DNA of 64,000 nucleotides from Zobellia uliginosa (GTDB taxonomy: Bacteria > Bacteroidota > Bacteroidia > Flavobacteriales > Flavobacteriaceae), in the NCBI RefSeq assembly GCF_900156625.1, contig NZ_FTOB01000001.1, forward strand, positions 434,001 through 498,000. Reading direction: 5' to 3'. Below the pieces are notes generated by a model. That model made no database searches. It had not been told where the DNA came from and saw only the letters and a program-made list of their open reading frames with translations. The translations under genes were made by a program, and so were the position numbers. Shown one piece after another: positions 24,060-34,502 of this stretch (its first letter is position 1; every line of letters begins with the position of its first letter).

Positions 24060-24096
24060 AAAAAACCGCTACGAACTAGATCGTAGCGGTTTTTTG
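24060..24096. terminator. Bidirectional terminator between the RNA array and sodA
   Basis: ACCGCTACGA (24065-24074) and TCGTAGCGGT (24081-24090) form a perfect ten-pair stem with A-rich and T-rich flanks. It can stop sodA from the right and any read-through of the array from the left. Confidence 0.85.
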
Positions 24097-24127
24097 TGTT
24101 TTACAAGAGTAAATTCTCGGCTGCTTC

Positions 24128-24736
24128 TTACTTGTTGGCAGCGTAAAGTTCGGCAACTTTATTCCAATTGATAACATTGAAAAAAGCGCTGATGTAATCA
24201 GGTCTCTTGTTTTGATAGTTTAAGTAATATGCGTGTTCCCAAACATCAAGACCTAGGATCGGAAATCCGTCACAGCCTGTTTCGGGCATCAAAGGGTTGT
24301 CTTGGTTAGGAGTGGAGCACACTTCCAACTTGCCTCCCTTATGTACACAAAGCCATGCCCAGCCTGAACCAAAACGGGTAGCGGCGGCGGCACTGAATTT
24401 TTCCTTGAAAGCCTCAAAAGAACCGAAGGCACTGTTGATGGCATCTGCAAGTTCGCCAGATGGCTCTCCTCCTCCATTAGGTGACATAATTTCCCAAAAA
24501 AGTGAGTGGTTATAAAAACCGCCTCCATTGTTTCTAACGGCACCGTTGGACATGTCTAGGTTCTCAAGGATCTCTTCGATCGATTTGCCGGCCAATGCAG
24601 TTCCTTCAATAGCACCGTTCAATTTGGTTGTGTAACCATTGTGGTGTTTTGTATGGTGGATTTCCATTGTTCTAGCGTCAATATGTGGTTCCAATGCGTC
24701 GTACGCATAGGGTAATTTTGGTAAATCAAAAGCCAT
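24128..24736 (-). CDS. sodA: Fe/Mn superoxide dismutase
   Basis: This enzyme converts superoxide to peroxide and oxygen in the cytosol. The 202-residue protein has the four metal ligands of the family: His27 in [11 protein letters not shown], a His in [11 protein letters not shown] (about 77), and Asp and His in the signature [13 protein letters not shown] (about 165-169). The GGGFYNH form is common in Mn-type enzymes, but metal choice is not safe from sequence. A -7 box lies 36 bases upstream. It converges on the small-RNA array and is separated from it by a strong bidirectional terminator. Confidence 0.96.
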   Translation of the reverse strand: MAFDLPKLPYAYDALEPHIDARTMEIHHTKHHNGYTTKLNGAIEGTALAGKSIEEILENLDMSNGAVRNNGGGFYNHSLFWEIMSPNGGGEPSGELADAINSAFGSFEAFKEKFSAAAATRFGSGWAWLCVHKGGKLEVCSTPNQDNPLMPETGCDGFPILGLDVWEHAYYLNYQNKRPDYISAFFNVINWNKVAELYAANK

Positions 24737-24771
24737 TTTATATGTGTTTTTAGATTAAAAATTAACGAAAT

Positions 24772-24779
24772 CAAATTTA
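24772..24779 (-). promoter_or_regulatory. Bacteroidetes -7 promoter box for sodA
   Basis: The minus strand reads TAAATTTG, an exact TAnnTTTG match, 35 bases upstream of the sodA ATG. A CAA at 24794-24796 (TTG on this strand) is only 14 bases away, so the -33 element is doubtful. Confidence 0.5.
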
Positions 24780-24855
24780 CAGTTTTTAACATACAAAATC
24801 ACTAAATAATTTGTTAAGAACCTTTTTAGAATTAGTATTTTGCATAAAAAAGCAC

Positions 24856-27800
24856 TTGCAACACAGCACTTTTAAAATATACAACGCTTCGGCGGGCTCG
24901 GGAAAGACCCATACGCTGACCAAAGAGTACCTTAAAATCGTACTCTCGCCAGGAGACCGTTTCAGTAAAATTTTGGCCATTACGTTTACCAACAAAGCGG
25001 TAAACGAAATGAAGCACCGTATTTTGGACAGTTTGTTCAAATTTGGTCAAGTAAAGGACGAGGCCGAGGCCCCCGCACTTTTTCTTGACCTCATGAAAGA
25101 ACTTGGCATCGATGCCGCTGAATTGCGCCAACGTTCTAAGCAGACCTTAAAGCAAATTCTGCACAACTATGCATTTTTCGATATTTCTACGATCGATAAG
25201 TTTACCCACAGGTTGATTCGAACCTTTGCCAAAGATTTAAAATTGCCCCAAAATTTTGAAGTGGTCTTAGATACCGACCTATTACTCGATGAAGCGGTGG
25301 CAAAACTCGTGCACAAAGCGGGAACGGATAAACAGTTGACCCAGGTTTTATTGGATTTTGCCTTGGAAAAAATTGACGATGATAAGAGTTGGGATATTGC
25401 CTATGACCTAGGAAATATAGGTAAGCTGCTCTTTAGGGAAAACCATGCCGAGCACCTGCAGAACCTCAGGGATAAAAACATTGACGATTTTTTGGGGTTG
25501 AAAAAAACCTTGCGCTCCAGAATAAAGGCTAGCCAAGAAAGCCTTGTGGGCTTTGCTGACCTGGCCCTGCAGTTAATCGAGCAAAATGGGTTGGAATTCC
25601 CTGATTTTACGAGGTCTTATTTTCCAAAATTCATGGAAAAAATTGCCAGTGGGGATTTGGCTATTGATTTCAACGCGGGTTGGAAGCAAAATTTTGATGA
25701 TGCCGTACTTTACAATAAGTCTACTGCAGAAGCTACTAAGGCCACATTAGATGATTTGCATCCGCAGTTCTCGGAAATCTTCAATAAGATAAAGCATACG
25801 TTCTACGAGCTTTCCTTTCTGAAAAATGCCTATTCGAACCTAGTACCTTTAACGGTGCTGAACGCCATACAAAGGGAGGTGAAAAATTTACAGAACGAAC
25901 GCGATCAACTTTCCATTGCGGAGTTCAATACCATTATATCGAAAGAAATAAGAAATCAGCCTGCTCCTTTTATTTATGAGCGGTTGGGTGAAAAATACCG
26001 CCATTATTTTGTTGATGAGTTTCAAGATACCTCAACCTTGCAATGGAATAACCTTATCCCCTTGATCGGTCATGCCTTAGAGGGGGAAGACCTGCAAGGA
26101 AATAAAGGCTCCTTGTTTTTGGTGGGCGATGCCAAGCAGGCCATTTATCGCTGGCGAGGTGGCCGCGCAGAACAGTTTCTTGATTTGGTCAATAAAACGG
26201 CGAGTCCCTTCGCAATCCCTGCCGAGACCGAATCCCTGCCTACCAATTGGCGTAGTTATGATGAGGTGATCAAGTTTAATAACGACTTTTTCACCGCCAC
26301 CAGTCCCTTTTTGAACAATGCCATGTACAATGCCATGTTCGTCGAAGGGAACCGGCAGGGCTGTAATTCAAAACAGGGGGGCACGGTACAGCTCAAGTTC
26401 ATCGATAAAGACGACGATAAGACCAAAGATGAACAGTACTGTGAAGAAGTGTTGGCCACTATTGCGGCCGTCATCGAAAAAAAATACGGCTACGAAGACA
26501 TTTGTATTTTGGTCAGGGGCAATCGGCAGGGGGTCTTGTTGGCCGATTTTCTCACCCAAGAACAAATACCTACCATTTCATCGGAGAGTCTTTTGCTGAA
26601 CAGTAGCGATAGGGTGCGTTTTTTGGCCGACCTTATTGGGTATATCGGCAACCCCGAAAACCTGGAAATCGCCTATAACCTGCTTACTTTTCTTTCAAAA
26701 GGAAGCCAAAGCAGGCACCAATACATTTCAGGGCACCTAAAAAGACTGCCCGAACTGCTTAAAAACGAATTCGGTCTTGATGTTGAAGAACTGAAAGAGC
26801 TTTCGGTATACGATGGTATGGAACGGGTGATACGCCAATGCAATTTGGTGGAAGGCTCTGATGCCTACGTTACTTTTTTTATGGATTTTGTTCTGGAAAC
26901 CGAACAAAAAGAGGGTACGGGCATTCAGGCTTTTTTGAACCTTTGGGAGAAGAAGAAGGGTAAACTTAGTATTTCGGCCCCCGACAATATCGATGCGGTA
27001 CGTATAATGACCGTTCATAAGTCGAAAGGGCTCGAATTTCCGATCGTGATATTTCCTTTTGCCAATGAGAATATCTACAAGCGAATGGATAAAAAGATAT
27101 GGCTTCCGCTAAATGCCGAAGCTTTTGACGGGTTCGAGGAAATTTTAGTGACCGAGAAAAAGGAGGTAGAGAACTATGGCGAAGAAGCTGCACGGATCTA
27201 TTCCGAAGAAGAACACAAAATGGAACTTGATGCCCTTAACCTTTTATATGTAGCATTGACACGGGCCGAAAAGGCGCTCTATGTTATATCGGAAAAGGAT
27301 TTGGCCAGGGGGCAGCATAAAACGGATTATTATTCAGGACTCTTTATTGAATACCTAAAAGGAAAGGGCTTGTGGTCCGATGACGAATTGACCTATGCCT
27401 TTGGTGAACTTGAGGAAGCACCGGAAGTACATCAAACAAAGGCCTTACGGAAAATCGATTATAGCTTTACCCATAAGGACAGGTCTGGGTTCAAGATTTT
27501 GACGCGTTCGGGAATGTTGTGGGATACCGATAGGGAAACCGCAATATCAAAAGGAAACCTTATACATTATATATTAGGATGTATAGAAACCGAAGAGGAT
27601 ATAGAGGCCGCATTGAACAAGGCAGTTCGGCAGGGCGAAATAGAAAAGCAGGAAATCGATGAAGTACGGGGCAAGCTAGAACGCATCGTAAAACATCCGA
27701 AGTTGAATACCTATTATATAAAAGGGAATACGGTCAAGAACGAAAAGGATATTATTACCGCCGAAGGCCAAATTGTAAGGCCCGATAGAATTGTCATAAA

Positions 27801-27963
27801 CGGAAACCGGGCGACCCTTATCGATTACAAGACCGGTAAGGCCAATCCGAAGTATAAAGAGCAGCTCTATTTCTATGCCGATGCCTTGACCAACATGGGC
27901 TATGTTGTAGAAAATAAGATCATTGTCTATATTAATGATGACATAATACCAGAATTCATATAA
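24856..27963 (+). CDS. UvrD/RecB-type helicase-nuclease (AddA-like)
   Basis: A superfamily 1A helicase of about 1035 residues with a C-terminal nuclease. The Walker A motif [18 protein letters not shown] lies at the very N-terminus (about 9-26). Motif II is [15 protein letters not shown] and motif III is [16 protein letters not shown] late helicase motif is [20 protein letters not shown]. The C-terminal PD-(D/E)xK nuclease core is [20 protein letters not shown]. With the nuclease-helicase at 30704 it should form an AddAB/RecBCD-like enzyme that resects double-strand breaks. TTG at 24856, giving an N-terminus [11 protein letters not shown], is the most likely start; an upstream TTG at 24811 would add 15 residues. 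kbl starts 11 bases after the stop. Confidence 0.88.
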   Translation: MQHSTFKIYNASAGSGKTHTLTKEYLKIVLSPGDRFSKILAITFTNKAVNEMKHRILDSLFKFGQVKDEAEAPALFLDLMKELGIDAAELRQRSKQTLKQILHNYAFFDISTIDKFTHRLIRTFAKDLKLPQNFEVVLDTDLLLDEAVAKLVHKAGTDKQLTQVLLDFALEKIDDDKSWDIAYDLGNIGKLLFRENHAEHLQNLRDKNIDDFLGLKKTLRSRIKASQESLVGFADLALQLIEQNGLEFPDFTRSYFPKFMEKIASGDLAIDFNAGWKQNFDDAVLYNKSTAEATKATLDDLHPQFSEIFNKIKHTFYELSFLKNAYSNLVPLTVLNAIQREVKNLQNERDQLSIAEFNTIISKEIRNQPAPFIYERLGEKYRHYFVDEFQDTSTLQWNNLIPLIGHALEGEDLQGNKGSLFLVGDAKQAIYRWRGGRAEQFLDLVNKTASPFAIPAETESLPTNWRSYDEVIKFNNDFFTATSPFLNNAMYNAMFVEGNRQGCNSKQGGTVQLKFIDKDDDKTKDEQYCEEVLATIAAVIEKKYGYEDICILVRGNRQGVLLADFLTQEQIPTISSESLLLNSSDRVRFLADLIGYIGNPENLEIAYNLLTFLSKGSQSRHQYISGHLKRLPELLKNEFGLDVEELKELSVYDGMERVIRQCNLVEGSDAYVTFFMDFVLETEQKEGTGIQAFLNLWEKKKGKLSISAPDNIDAVRIMTVHKSKGLEFPIVIFPFANENIYKRMDKKIWLPLNAEAFDGFEEILVTEKKEVENYGEEAARIYSEEEHKMELDALNLLYVALTRAEKALYVISEKDLARGQHKTDYYSGLFIEYLKGKGLWSDDELTYAFGELEEAPEVHQTKALRKIDYSFTHKDRSGFKILTRSGMLWDTDRETAISKGNLIHYILGCIETEEDIEAALNKAVRQGEIEKQEIDEVRGKLERIVKHPKLNTYYIKGNTVKNEKDIITAEGQIVRPDRIVINGNRATLIDYKTGKANPKYKEQLYFYADALTNMGYVVENKIIVYINDDIIPEFI

Positions 27964-27974
27964 TAGAGGAAGAG

Positions 27975-29168
27975 ATGTACGGAAAAATTCAGGAGCACCT
28001 AAAGAAAGAACTGGCGCAGATCAAGGAAGAAGGTCTTTATAAAAGCGAACGGATTATTACGTCACCACAAGGGGCGGTGATCAAAATTTCAACGGGAGAA
28101 GAGGTCATCAACTTCTGTGCGAACAATTATTTGGGACTTTCGTCCCATCCGGAAGTGATACAGGCGGCCAAAGATACCCTTGATAGCCATGGCTTTGGTA
28201 TGTCGTCGGTACGCTTTATTTGTGGCACCCAAGACATACATAAAGAGCTCGAAAGGAAAATAGCCGATTTTTACGGGACGGAAGATACCATATTATATGC
28301 TGCGGCCTTTGATGCCAATGGTGGGGTCTTTGAGCCCTTGCTTACCGCGGAAGATGCCATCATATCCGATGCGCTCAACCACGCATCCATTATTGATGGG
28401 GTGAGATTGTGCAAGGCCAAACGTTACCGCTATGCCAATAGCGACATGGAAGACCTTGAAAAACAATTGAAGCAGGCCGAGGCAGATGGGGCACGGTTCA
28501 AGATAATCGTAACCGATGGCGTATTCTCTATGGACGGACTCGTGGCTCCCTTGGACCAGATCTGTGACTTGGCGGATCAATACGATGCCCTCGTTATGAT
28601 AGATGAATGTCACGCAACCGGGTTTATAGGCCCGACCGGAAAAGGCACTTTGGAGGAAAAAGATGTTATGGGCCGTATCGATATCATTACGGGTACCTTG
28701 GGTAAAGCCCTTGGTGGTGCCATGGGCGGGTATACTACCGGTAAAAAGGAAATCATAGAAATTCTACGACAACGCTCCAGGCCCTATCTGTTTTCCAATT
28801 CCTTGGCGCCCGCCATCGTAGGGGCTTCCATAAAGGTGTTCGAACTTCTTGAAAATGATGCTTCCCTACGTAATAAGGTGCAGGAAAACGCGGCCTATTT
28901 CAAGGAAGGAATGAAGAAGGCCGGCTTCGATATTATAGATGGGGAATCGGCAATTGTGCCCGTTATGTTGTATGATGCCAAATTGGCGCAGGAAATGGCG
29001 AGTCGTTTGTTGGAAAAAGGAATTTATGTAATAGGATTTTTCTTCCCTGTAGTCCCAAAAGGGAAGGCGAGAATACGTGTTCAGCTATCTGCTGCCCATG
29101 AAATCAAGCATTTAGACCGTGCGATAGACGCTTTTATCGAAGTTGGAAAGGACTTAAAAATCGTTTAA
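27975..29168 (+). CDS. kbl: Glycine C-acetyltransferase (2-amino-3-ketobutyrate CoA ligase)
   Basis: This PLP-dependent alpha-oxoamine synthase converts 2-amino-3-oxobutyrate and CoA to glycine and acetyl-CoA in threonine breakdown. The 397-residue length is exact for Kbl. The N-terminal [15 protein letters not shown], the [15 protein letters not shown] segment with the PLP-contacting Asp and His, and the Schiff-base Lys in [15 protein letters not shown] are all clear. The gene begins 11 bases after the AddA-like gene, so it is cotranscribed with it, although no functional link is known. No threonine dehydrogenase gene is adjacent. Confidence 0.94.
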   Translation: MYGKIQEHLKKELAQIKEEGLYKSERIITSPQGAVIKISTGEEVINFCANNYLGLSSHPEVIQAAKDTLDSHGFGMSSVRFICGTQDIHKELERKIADFYGTEDTILYAAAFDANGGVFEPLLTAEDAIISDALNHASIIDGVRLCKAKRYRYANSDMEDLEKQLKQAEADGARFKIIVTDGVFSMDGLVAPLDQICDLADQYDALVMIDECHATGFIGPTGKGTLEEKDVMGRIDIITGTLGKALGGAMGGYTTGKKEIIEILRQRSRPYLFSNSLAPAIVGASIKVFELLENDASLRNKVQENAAYFKEGMKKAGFDIIDGESAIVPVMLYDAKLAQEMASRLLEKGIYVIGFFFPVVPKGKARIRVQLSAAHEIKHLDRAIDAFIEVGKDLKIV

Positions 29169-29217
29169 ATGCACTATTTACGGCATTAAATGCGTTAAAA
29201 AAAATAAGAAATTGATT

Positions 29218-29247
29218 TTGTTAATAATATTTAACAACTTACATTTG
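29218..29247 (+). promoter_or_regulatory. Strong Bacteroidetes promoter of the OmpA-family gene
   Basis: TTG (29218-29220), a 19-base spacer and TACATTTG (29240-29247) match the -33/-7 consensus in sequence and spacing. The start site would be near 29252, about 30 bases before the ATG. Confidence 0.85.
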
Positions 29248-29281
29248 CAGCTAATAAACACTTAAACTTAAAAATTTGAAC

Positions 29282-30640
29282 ATGAAACATCTTAGCAAAT
29301 TATTGGTTGTTGCTGTCCTTATTGTAGGCATCAATAACATACAAGCGCAAGACGAGAATAATCCATGGCAAGTACAATTCGGAGTTAATGCCATAGATGT
29401 GTACCCGACAAGCGATGACAATTTCCCGACACAGACTAGTTCTTTCGGTAATGAGCTTATGAACGCTTCGGACCACTGGAATATTCTTCCTTCTATCTCC
29501 TATGTTGGTGTGTCAAGATCTGTAGGTGACGGTCTTTCCGTTGGTGTTAGAGGATCGTTGAACAAAATCAGCAAATTAGGTGATATAGGTGTAGATGATC
29601 TTTCGCACTACGCTTTAGATGGTACAATTAAATATAACTTCCTTAAGGAAAAAGTTGTAGATCCATTCGTTGAAGTAGGTGGAGGTTATACCTGGGTTGA
29701 CGAAATTGGTGCTGGTACCGTTAACGGTGGTGTTGGTGTAAACTTCTGGTTTACTGACAACATCGGTCTTACTGTACAGACTGTTTACAAGCACGCTTTC
29801 GAAGATTACGGTCGTAAGCACTGGCAACATTTAGCAGGTATCTCTGTTAAGTTTGGTGGTACCGATACTGACGGAGACGGTGTATATGACAAAGATGATG
29901 CTTGTCCAGAAGTTGCTGGTCTAGAAGCTTTCAACGGTTGTCCTGATGCTGACGGTGACGGAATCGAAGACAGCAAAGATGCTTGTCCTAACGAAGCTGG
30001 TTCTAAAGAAATGAACGGTTGTCCTGATGCTGACGGAGACGGTGTTGCCGATAAAGATGACAAGTGTCCTAACGAAGCCGGATTGGCTAACCTAGCAGGT
30101 TGTCCTGATGCTGACGGAGACGGTGTTGCCGATGGTGACGATGAGTGTCCTAACGAAGCAGGTCCTGCCGAAAACAAAGGATGCCCATGGCCTGATACTG
30201 ACGGTGACGGTGTATTGGACAAAGATGATAAATGTCCAGAGGTTGCTGGTACAGTAGCTAACGCTGGTTGTCCTGAAGTAACTGAAGAAGTTCAAAAACA
30301 ATTGAACGACTACGCTAGAACTATCTTGTTCGATACAGGTAAGTCTTCTATCAAAGCTGAGTCTACTTCTGTAATGGTTGACATCATCACTATCTTGAAA
30401 GAGTACCCAACTGCTAAATTTACAGTAGAAGGTCACACTGATAGCGTTGGTAGCAAGAAATTGAACCAAAGCCTTTCTGAATCAAGAGCACTTGCTGTAA
30501 AAGAGTTCTTAGTAGACAAGGGTATCGAAGAGTTCAGATTGTCTGCTGTAGGTTACGGTGAAGACAAGCCAATCGCTTCTAACAACACAAGAAGTGGTAG
30601 AAAAGAAAACAGAAGAGTTGAAATCAACTTAGTGAAGTAA
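29282..30640 (+). CDS. OmpA-family outer membrane protein with thrombospondin type 3 repeats
   Basis: A 452-residue outer membrane protein. A signal peptide ([23 protein letters not shown]) is cleaved near 23. Residues about 30-190 form an OmpA-like beta-barrel ending [15 protein letters not shown]. Five calcium-binding thrombospondin type 3 repeats (D-DGDG pattern, each ending in a GCP-type cysteine) follow. The C-terminal OmpA domain (about 340-452) has the peptidoglycan-binding signature [22 protein letters not shown]. It anchors the outer membrane to peptidoglycan. Strong promoter, strong terminator and a codon choice more biased than its neighbours suggest very high expression. ATG at 29282 is preferred over an in-frame TTG two codons earlier. 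Confidence 0.95.
   Translation: MKHLSKLLVVAVLIVGINNIQAQDENNPWQVQFGVNAIDVYPTSDDNFPTQTSSFGNELMNASDHWNILPSISYVGVSRSVGDGLSVGVRGSLNKISKLGDIGVDDLSHYALDGTIKYNFLKEKVVDPFVEVGGGYTWVDEIGAGTVNGGVGVNFWFTDNIGLTVQTVYKHAFEDYGRKHWQHLAGISVKFGGTDTDGDGVYDKDDACPEVAGLEAFNGCPDADGDGIEDSKDACPNEAGSKEMNGCPDADGDGVADKDDKCPNEAGLANLAGCPDADGDGVADGDDECPNEAGPAENKGCPWPDTDGDGVLDKDDKCPEVAGTVANAGCPEVTEEVQKQLNDYARTILFDTGKSSIKAESTSVMVDIITILKEYPTAKFTVEGHTDSVGSKKLNQSLSESRALAVKEFLVDKGIEEFRLSAVGYGEDKPIASNNTRSGRKENRRVEINLVK
29864..30280 (+). repeat. Five tandem thrombospondin type 3 repeats inside the OmpA gene
   Basis: The DNA is directly repetitive: segments resembling CCTGATGCTGACGGAGACGG recur with a period of about 75-84 bases. 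Each encodes DxDGDG followed by DDxCP and a spacer ending GCP. The acidic loops bind calcium in family members. Confidence 0.9.
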
Positions 30641-30663
30641 TTTCTCTCAACTAAATAAATTGA

Positions 30664-30698
30664 AAAGCCCCGACATTTGTCGGGGCTTTTTTTATTTT
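30664..30698 (+). terminator. Terminator of the OmpA-family gene
   Basis: AAAGCCCCGAC (30664-30674) pairs perfectly with GTCGGGGCTTT (30679-30689) around ATTT, followed by a long T run. The T run also contains the -7-like box of the next gene. Confidence 0.92.
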
Positions 30699-30700
30699 TG
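30693..30700 (+). promoter_or_regulatory. -7-like box for the AddB-like gene, inside the ompA terminator tail
   Basis: TATTTTTG matches TAnnTTTG and ends 3 bases before the ATG at 30704. If used, the mRNA would be leaderless or nearly so. No -33 TTG is seen at normal spacing. Confidence 0.35.
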
Positions 30701-30703
30701 GCT

Positions 30704-33460
30704 ATGCAGAGTTTTTTAGAGGAAGTAGTCAAAGAAGTTTGGAAAAAGCACAGTTCGCATGAGCATATTGTTTTTGTGCTGCCGAGCAAGCGTGCGGGTA
30801 CATTTCTAAAAAATGCTATCGCCAAATCGGCCGATAGCACATTTTTTGCCCCAGAGATATACAGCATCGAAACCTTTATCGAACAGATTGCGGGTTTGTC
30901 GTATGCTACCAATACCCAGCAACTCTTCATCTTATACAACACCTATCTTAAGGAGTCTTCCAAAGAGAAGGATAGTTTTTACAGTTTCTCAAATTGGGCG
31001 CAGACCCTTTTACAGGATTTTAACGAGATCGACCGCTATTTGGTTGATGCCAAAAGGCTATTCTCTAATCTTGCCGCCATTCAAGAATTGACGCATTGGT
31101 CCGTTCAGAAGGAGAAAACCCAAATGATGGAAGATTACCTCCGTTTTTGGCACAATCTCGAATCGCTCTATAGCAATTTTAACGAGGCCTTGTTGTCTTC
31201 CGGCCTTGGCCACCAGGGTTTGGTATATCGCGAAGCTTATGATAAGTTGGGCGGCTATCTCGACGAAAACCCAGGCAAGTTCTTCGTTTTTATAGGGTTC
31301 AATGCCTTGAATACGGCGGAAACCAAAATCATACAGCATATTCTCGATCATGCCGACTCCGATATCTATTGGGATATAGACTCTTATTTTCTTGAGGACA
31401 AGGTGCACGATGCAGGCTTTTTTTTAAGACAGCATCTCAAGACATGGCCTTATCTTAAGGCGAACGCCCTAAAAGGCGTAAGCTCGTATTACCTTGGCGA
31501 TAAGAATATCAATATTATCGGGGTGCCCAAAAATGTATCGCAAGCTAAGTATACGGCACACTTACTAGAGGAAATACAGGCCAAACAACCCGCTGATTTA
31601 GCCCGTACCGCGGTAGTGTTGGGCGATGAATCCCTTTTAAACCCCGTATTGAATTCTATACCGGAAAGCATCGTAAGGGTCAATGTTACCATGGGCTATC
31701 CTTTGAACAAGATTCCCTTGGCCAGTTTGTTCGACCAGTTTATCAATTTATATATCAATAGAAACGAACAGGGCTGGTTTTACCAGAACCTTTTGTCATT
31801 TTTGGCGCATCCGTACGTGCAGACCCTTTTGCATGCTGAAAATGCGGCCGAAAGGGGGCATTCTATTGAGGCAACCATTAAAAGTAAGAACTGGGTCTAT
31901 ATAAATGCGGATCAGATCAAGCGGATTGAAGGGGGCGAAGGAGGGGCTAGTCAGCTCCTATTTCATAAGGAAACTCCTTCACCCAAAGAAATTTTGGAAC
32001 TCTGTTTACGTATTATCACGGTCCTAAAAGACCGGCTTCAGAATGCTAAGGATGCCTTGGCAATGGAGTATCTTTATAGGTATTTCAATCTGTTCAACCA
32101 GTTATCTGACCTGGTCACGAAGTACGAGTTTATAACCGACCTTAAATCTTTATTGGGACTTTATCGTGAGTTATTGTCATCTGAAACCCTTGACTTTCAA
32201 GGGGAGCCTTTAGAAGGCTTACAGGTAATGGGAATGCTCGAAAGCCGTAACCTAGATTTTGAGACCGTGATCATTACCTCGGTCAACGAAGGCATCCTAC
32301 CTTCGGGAAAATCGAACAACTCTTTTATTCCTTTCGATCTTAAGGTGCAATTGGGACTTCCTACCTATAAAGAAAAGGATGCGGTTTACACCTATCACTT
32401 TTATCGATTGTTGCAAAGGGCAAAAAATGTCTATATCCTTTACAACACCGAACCTGATGTATTGGAAGGCGGTGAGCGCAGTAGGCTTATCAACCAATTG
32501 CTGACCGATGAAAATAGAAGTTCGGCCATACATGAGAGCGTAGCCTCTCCCGTAATAGTACCGAAACGGCATGCCTTGGAATCGATAGAAAAAGACACCG
32601 GTTTAATCGAATTGATAAAGGCCCACGCCTTAAGGGGATTTTCGCCGACCTCGCTGAGCAATTATGTACGCAACCCCATTGATTTTTATAAGCGGAATTT
32701 ACTCGGTATAGACGATGTGTTAGAAGTGGAAGAAACCATAGCTGCCAATACTTTCGGAACGATTGTTCACGACACCTTGGAAGAGCTCTATACGCCTTTT
32801 GTAGGAAGCATTTTGACTGAGGAAAAGCTGGTGGATGCCAAAACAAAAGTGGCGGAACTGGTAAAAAAACACTTTGCCAAGACTTATTTGGACGGCGATA
32901 TCTCTAGGGGGAAGAACCTCATAGCGTTTAATGTAGTGCTCCGTTATATCGAGAATTTCATCAATCTTGAAATTGCCGATGTCAAAAAGCATCAGATCAA
33001 AATCATTGGTTTGGAGGAAAATTTAAAGGTAGCCCTAGATATTGACGGGATTGATTTTCCGATCAACTTAAAAGGAAAACTCGATAGGATCGATGAGGTT
33101 GATGGTACCTTGCGGATTATAGACTACAAAACAGGTAGCGTTGAACGCAATCAGTTGGAAATTGTAGATGGTACATCCATTACCTCCGATTACAAGTTCA
33201 GTAAAGCGTTTCAGCTGCTGTGCTACGCGAGCATGTATTCATCGGAACACCCAGGGGTGCTTATGGAAGCGGGAATCATATCATTTAAAAAGCTGGGATC
33301 GGGCGTTATGAAGTTCGCGACCAAGGATAAGGCGGGAAATGGGGCTAAAAAGGAAACAAAAATAGGGAAAGAAACCCTTTCCCTATTCTCTACCGAGCTT
33401 AGCGCCCTAATTACCGAAATCTGTGATATAAACATTCCCTTCACCGAAAAGGAAGTCTAG
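30704..33460 (+). CDS. PD-(D/E)xK nuclease-inactivated helicase (AddB-like)
   Basis: A 918-residue partner of the AddA-like helicase. The N-terminal region has the degenerate helicase start HIVFVLPSKRAGTFLKNAI, lacking the Walker A GKT, as in AddB. A middle helicase-like segment reads LQVMGMLESRNLDFETVII. The C-terminal RecB-type nuclease contains SPTSLSNYVRNPIDFYKR, LKGKLDRIDEVDGTLRIIDYKTGS and QLLCYASMY, carrying the Asp, Asp and Lys of the active site. No Fe-S cysteine cluster like that of Firmicutes AddB is evident. ATG at 30704 follows the ompA terminator; the longer reading would start inside the terminator hairpin and is unlikely. It is separated from the AddA-like gene by kbl and ompA. 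Confidence 0.88.
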   Translation: MQSFLEEVVKEVWKKHSSHEHIVFVLPSKRAGTFLKNAIAKSADSTFFAPEIYSIETFIEQIAGLSYATNTQQLFILYNTYLKESSKEKDSFYSFSNWAQTLLQDFNEIDRYLVDAKRLFSNLAAIQELTHWSVQKEKTQMMEDYLRFWHNLESLYSNFNEALLSSGLGHQGLVYREAYDKLGGYLDENPGKFFVFIGFNALNTAETKIIQHILDHADSDIYWDIDSYFLEDKVHDAGFFLRQHLKTWPYLKANALKGVSSYYLGDKNINIIGVPKNVSQAKYTAHLLEEIQAKQPADLARTAVVLGDESLLNPVLNSIPESIVRVNVTMGYPLNKIPLASLFDQFINLYINRNEQGWFYQNLLSFLAHPYVQTLLHAENAAERGHSIEATIKSKNWVYINADQIKRIEGGEGGASQLLFHKETPSPKEILELCLRIITVLKDRLQNAKDALAMEYLYRYFNLFNQLSDLVTKYEFITDLKSLLGLYRELLSSETLDFQGEPLEGLQVMGMLESRNLDFETVIITSVNEGILPSGKSNNSFIPFDLKVQLGLPTYKEKDAVYTYHFYRLLQRAKNVYILYNTEPDVLEGGERSRLINQLLTDENRSSAIHESVASPVIVPKRHALESIEKDTGLIELIKAHALRGFSPTSLSNYVRNPIDFYKRNLLGIDDVLEVEETIAANTFGTIVHDTLEELYTPFVGSILTEEKLVDAKTKVAELVKKHFAKTYLDGDISRGKNLIAFNVVLRYIENFINLEIADVKKHQIKIIGLEENLKVALDIDGIDFPINLKGKLDRIDEVDGTLRIIDYKTGSVERNQLEIVDGTSITSDYKFSKAFQLLCYASMYSSEHPGVLMEAGIISFKKLGSGVMKFATKDKAGNGAKKETKIGKETLSLFSTELSALITEICDINIPFTEKEV

Positions 33461-33480
33461 CCTATACCACGGGTTTCAAC

Positions 33481-34191
33481 TTATTTTTTATCCGGTCTTG
33501 TAGGTCGTACCTCTATTTTGCTTGGCAAGGTACGCGGATGCATTTTCAACAGGTCATATACAAGTTCGCCAATGTCTTCGGGCTGTATTTTCCAGGCATC
33601 CTTTTCATTGGTTTCGTGACCGGCAAAATCGGTCGCCACCGAACCGGGCATAATAGTAGATACCTTGATGTCATACTTGCGCAAATCTAGCATGGCCGCT
33701 TGGGTAAAACCGACCACTCCAAATTTTGAGGCGTTATATCCGGCTCCTGAAGCAAAAAAGTTGGTGCCTGCCAAACTCGCCAGGGTAATATAGTAGCCCT
33801 TTGATTTTTTTAAGGCTTCTACAGATGCCTTCAAGGTGTGGAATACACCGCTCAAGTTCGTGTCTATCATTTGGTGCCAGGCATCCTCTTCAAGTTCGTC
33901 TACCGGGGCAAAATGGCCTACACCGGCGTTGGCAACGACTACATCTAACTGGCCCCATGTATCCAATATCTTTTGAACGGCTGCCTTTTCATCGCCATGA
34001 TTGGCAACGTTTGATGCCAAGGCTAGAACACGGCCTTCTGCGTCGAGCTGCTTTGCGGCTTCCTTTACGGTTTCAAGCGTGCGTCCACTAATGGCCACTC
34101 GGGCCCCTGACGCTAATAATTTGGCGGCTACCCCGTAACCGATTCCCTTTGATCCTCCCGTGATATATACTACTTTATCCTTTATATCCAT
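33481..34191 (-). CDS. Short-chain dehydrogenase/reductase
   Basis: A 236-residue classical SDR oxidoreductase. The cofactor loop TGGSKGIGYG lies at 11-20. VVVANAGVG gives the NNAG-like motif. The catalytic Ser is in YYITLASLAGT and the Tyr-x3-Lys in GAGYNASKFG. The Arg after the second strand (AISGRTLET) suggests NADP. The substrate cannot be predicted. The gene converges on the AddB-like gene and diverges from the uxaC operon with a 311-base gap, so its links to uronate metabolism are only positional. Confidence 0.88.
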   Translation of the reverse strand: MDIKDKVVYITGGSKGIGYGVAAKLLASGARVAISGRTLETVKEAAKQLDAEGRVLALASNVANHGDEKAAVQKILDTWGQLDVVVANAGVGHFAPVDELEEDAWHQMIDTNLSGVFHTLKASVEALKKSKGYYITLASLAGTNFFASGAGYNASKFGVVGFTQAAMLDLRKYDIKVSTIMPGSVATDFAGHETNEKDAWKIQPEDIGELVYDLLKMHPRTLPSKIEVRPTRPDKK

Positions 34192-34502
34192 GTGTTTCGT
34201 TTTTTTTATAAAATTAAATCGATTTAAATAGAGAAGAAAGGGAAGGGCGTTATACTTTTCTTAAATGCGTCATCTTGGCCGTTTTATTGCCGAATATGGT
34301 CAATACGATACTATTTATGCAATTTTAACAGTCGACTTTGTTAATATTGGCTAGTGTTTGGTGCCCTAACGTTGATTGTGTAGTTTTTCTTGCCTATACC
34401 AGAATAGTAACCTATTTTAGAGGCAGCAGGTTGCTTCTAAAACCACCGGAAAGTCCTGCACAAGAAAAAAGAAGTTCGAACTACGTTGAAAAACCAATAA
34501 AA
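34192..34502. other. 311-base divergent control region between the SDR gene and uxaC
   Basis: An AT-rich gap between divergent genes. It must hold promoters for both, but I find no perfect TAnnTTTG box. Although a frame stays open upstream of uxaC, its translation is unlike any UxaC N-terminus. No regulator gene for the uronate operon is adjacent. Confidence 0.5.

Noticed and set aside
34338-34502. N-terminal extension of glucuronate isomerase by 55 residues
   Set aside because: The extension does not resemble UxaC; GTG at 34503 gives the normal length and the conserved N-terminus.
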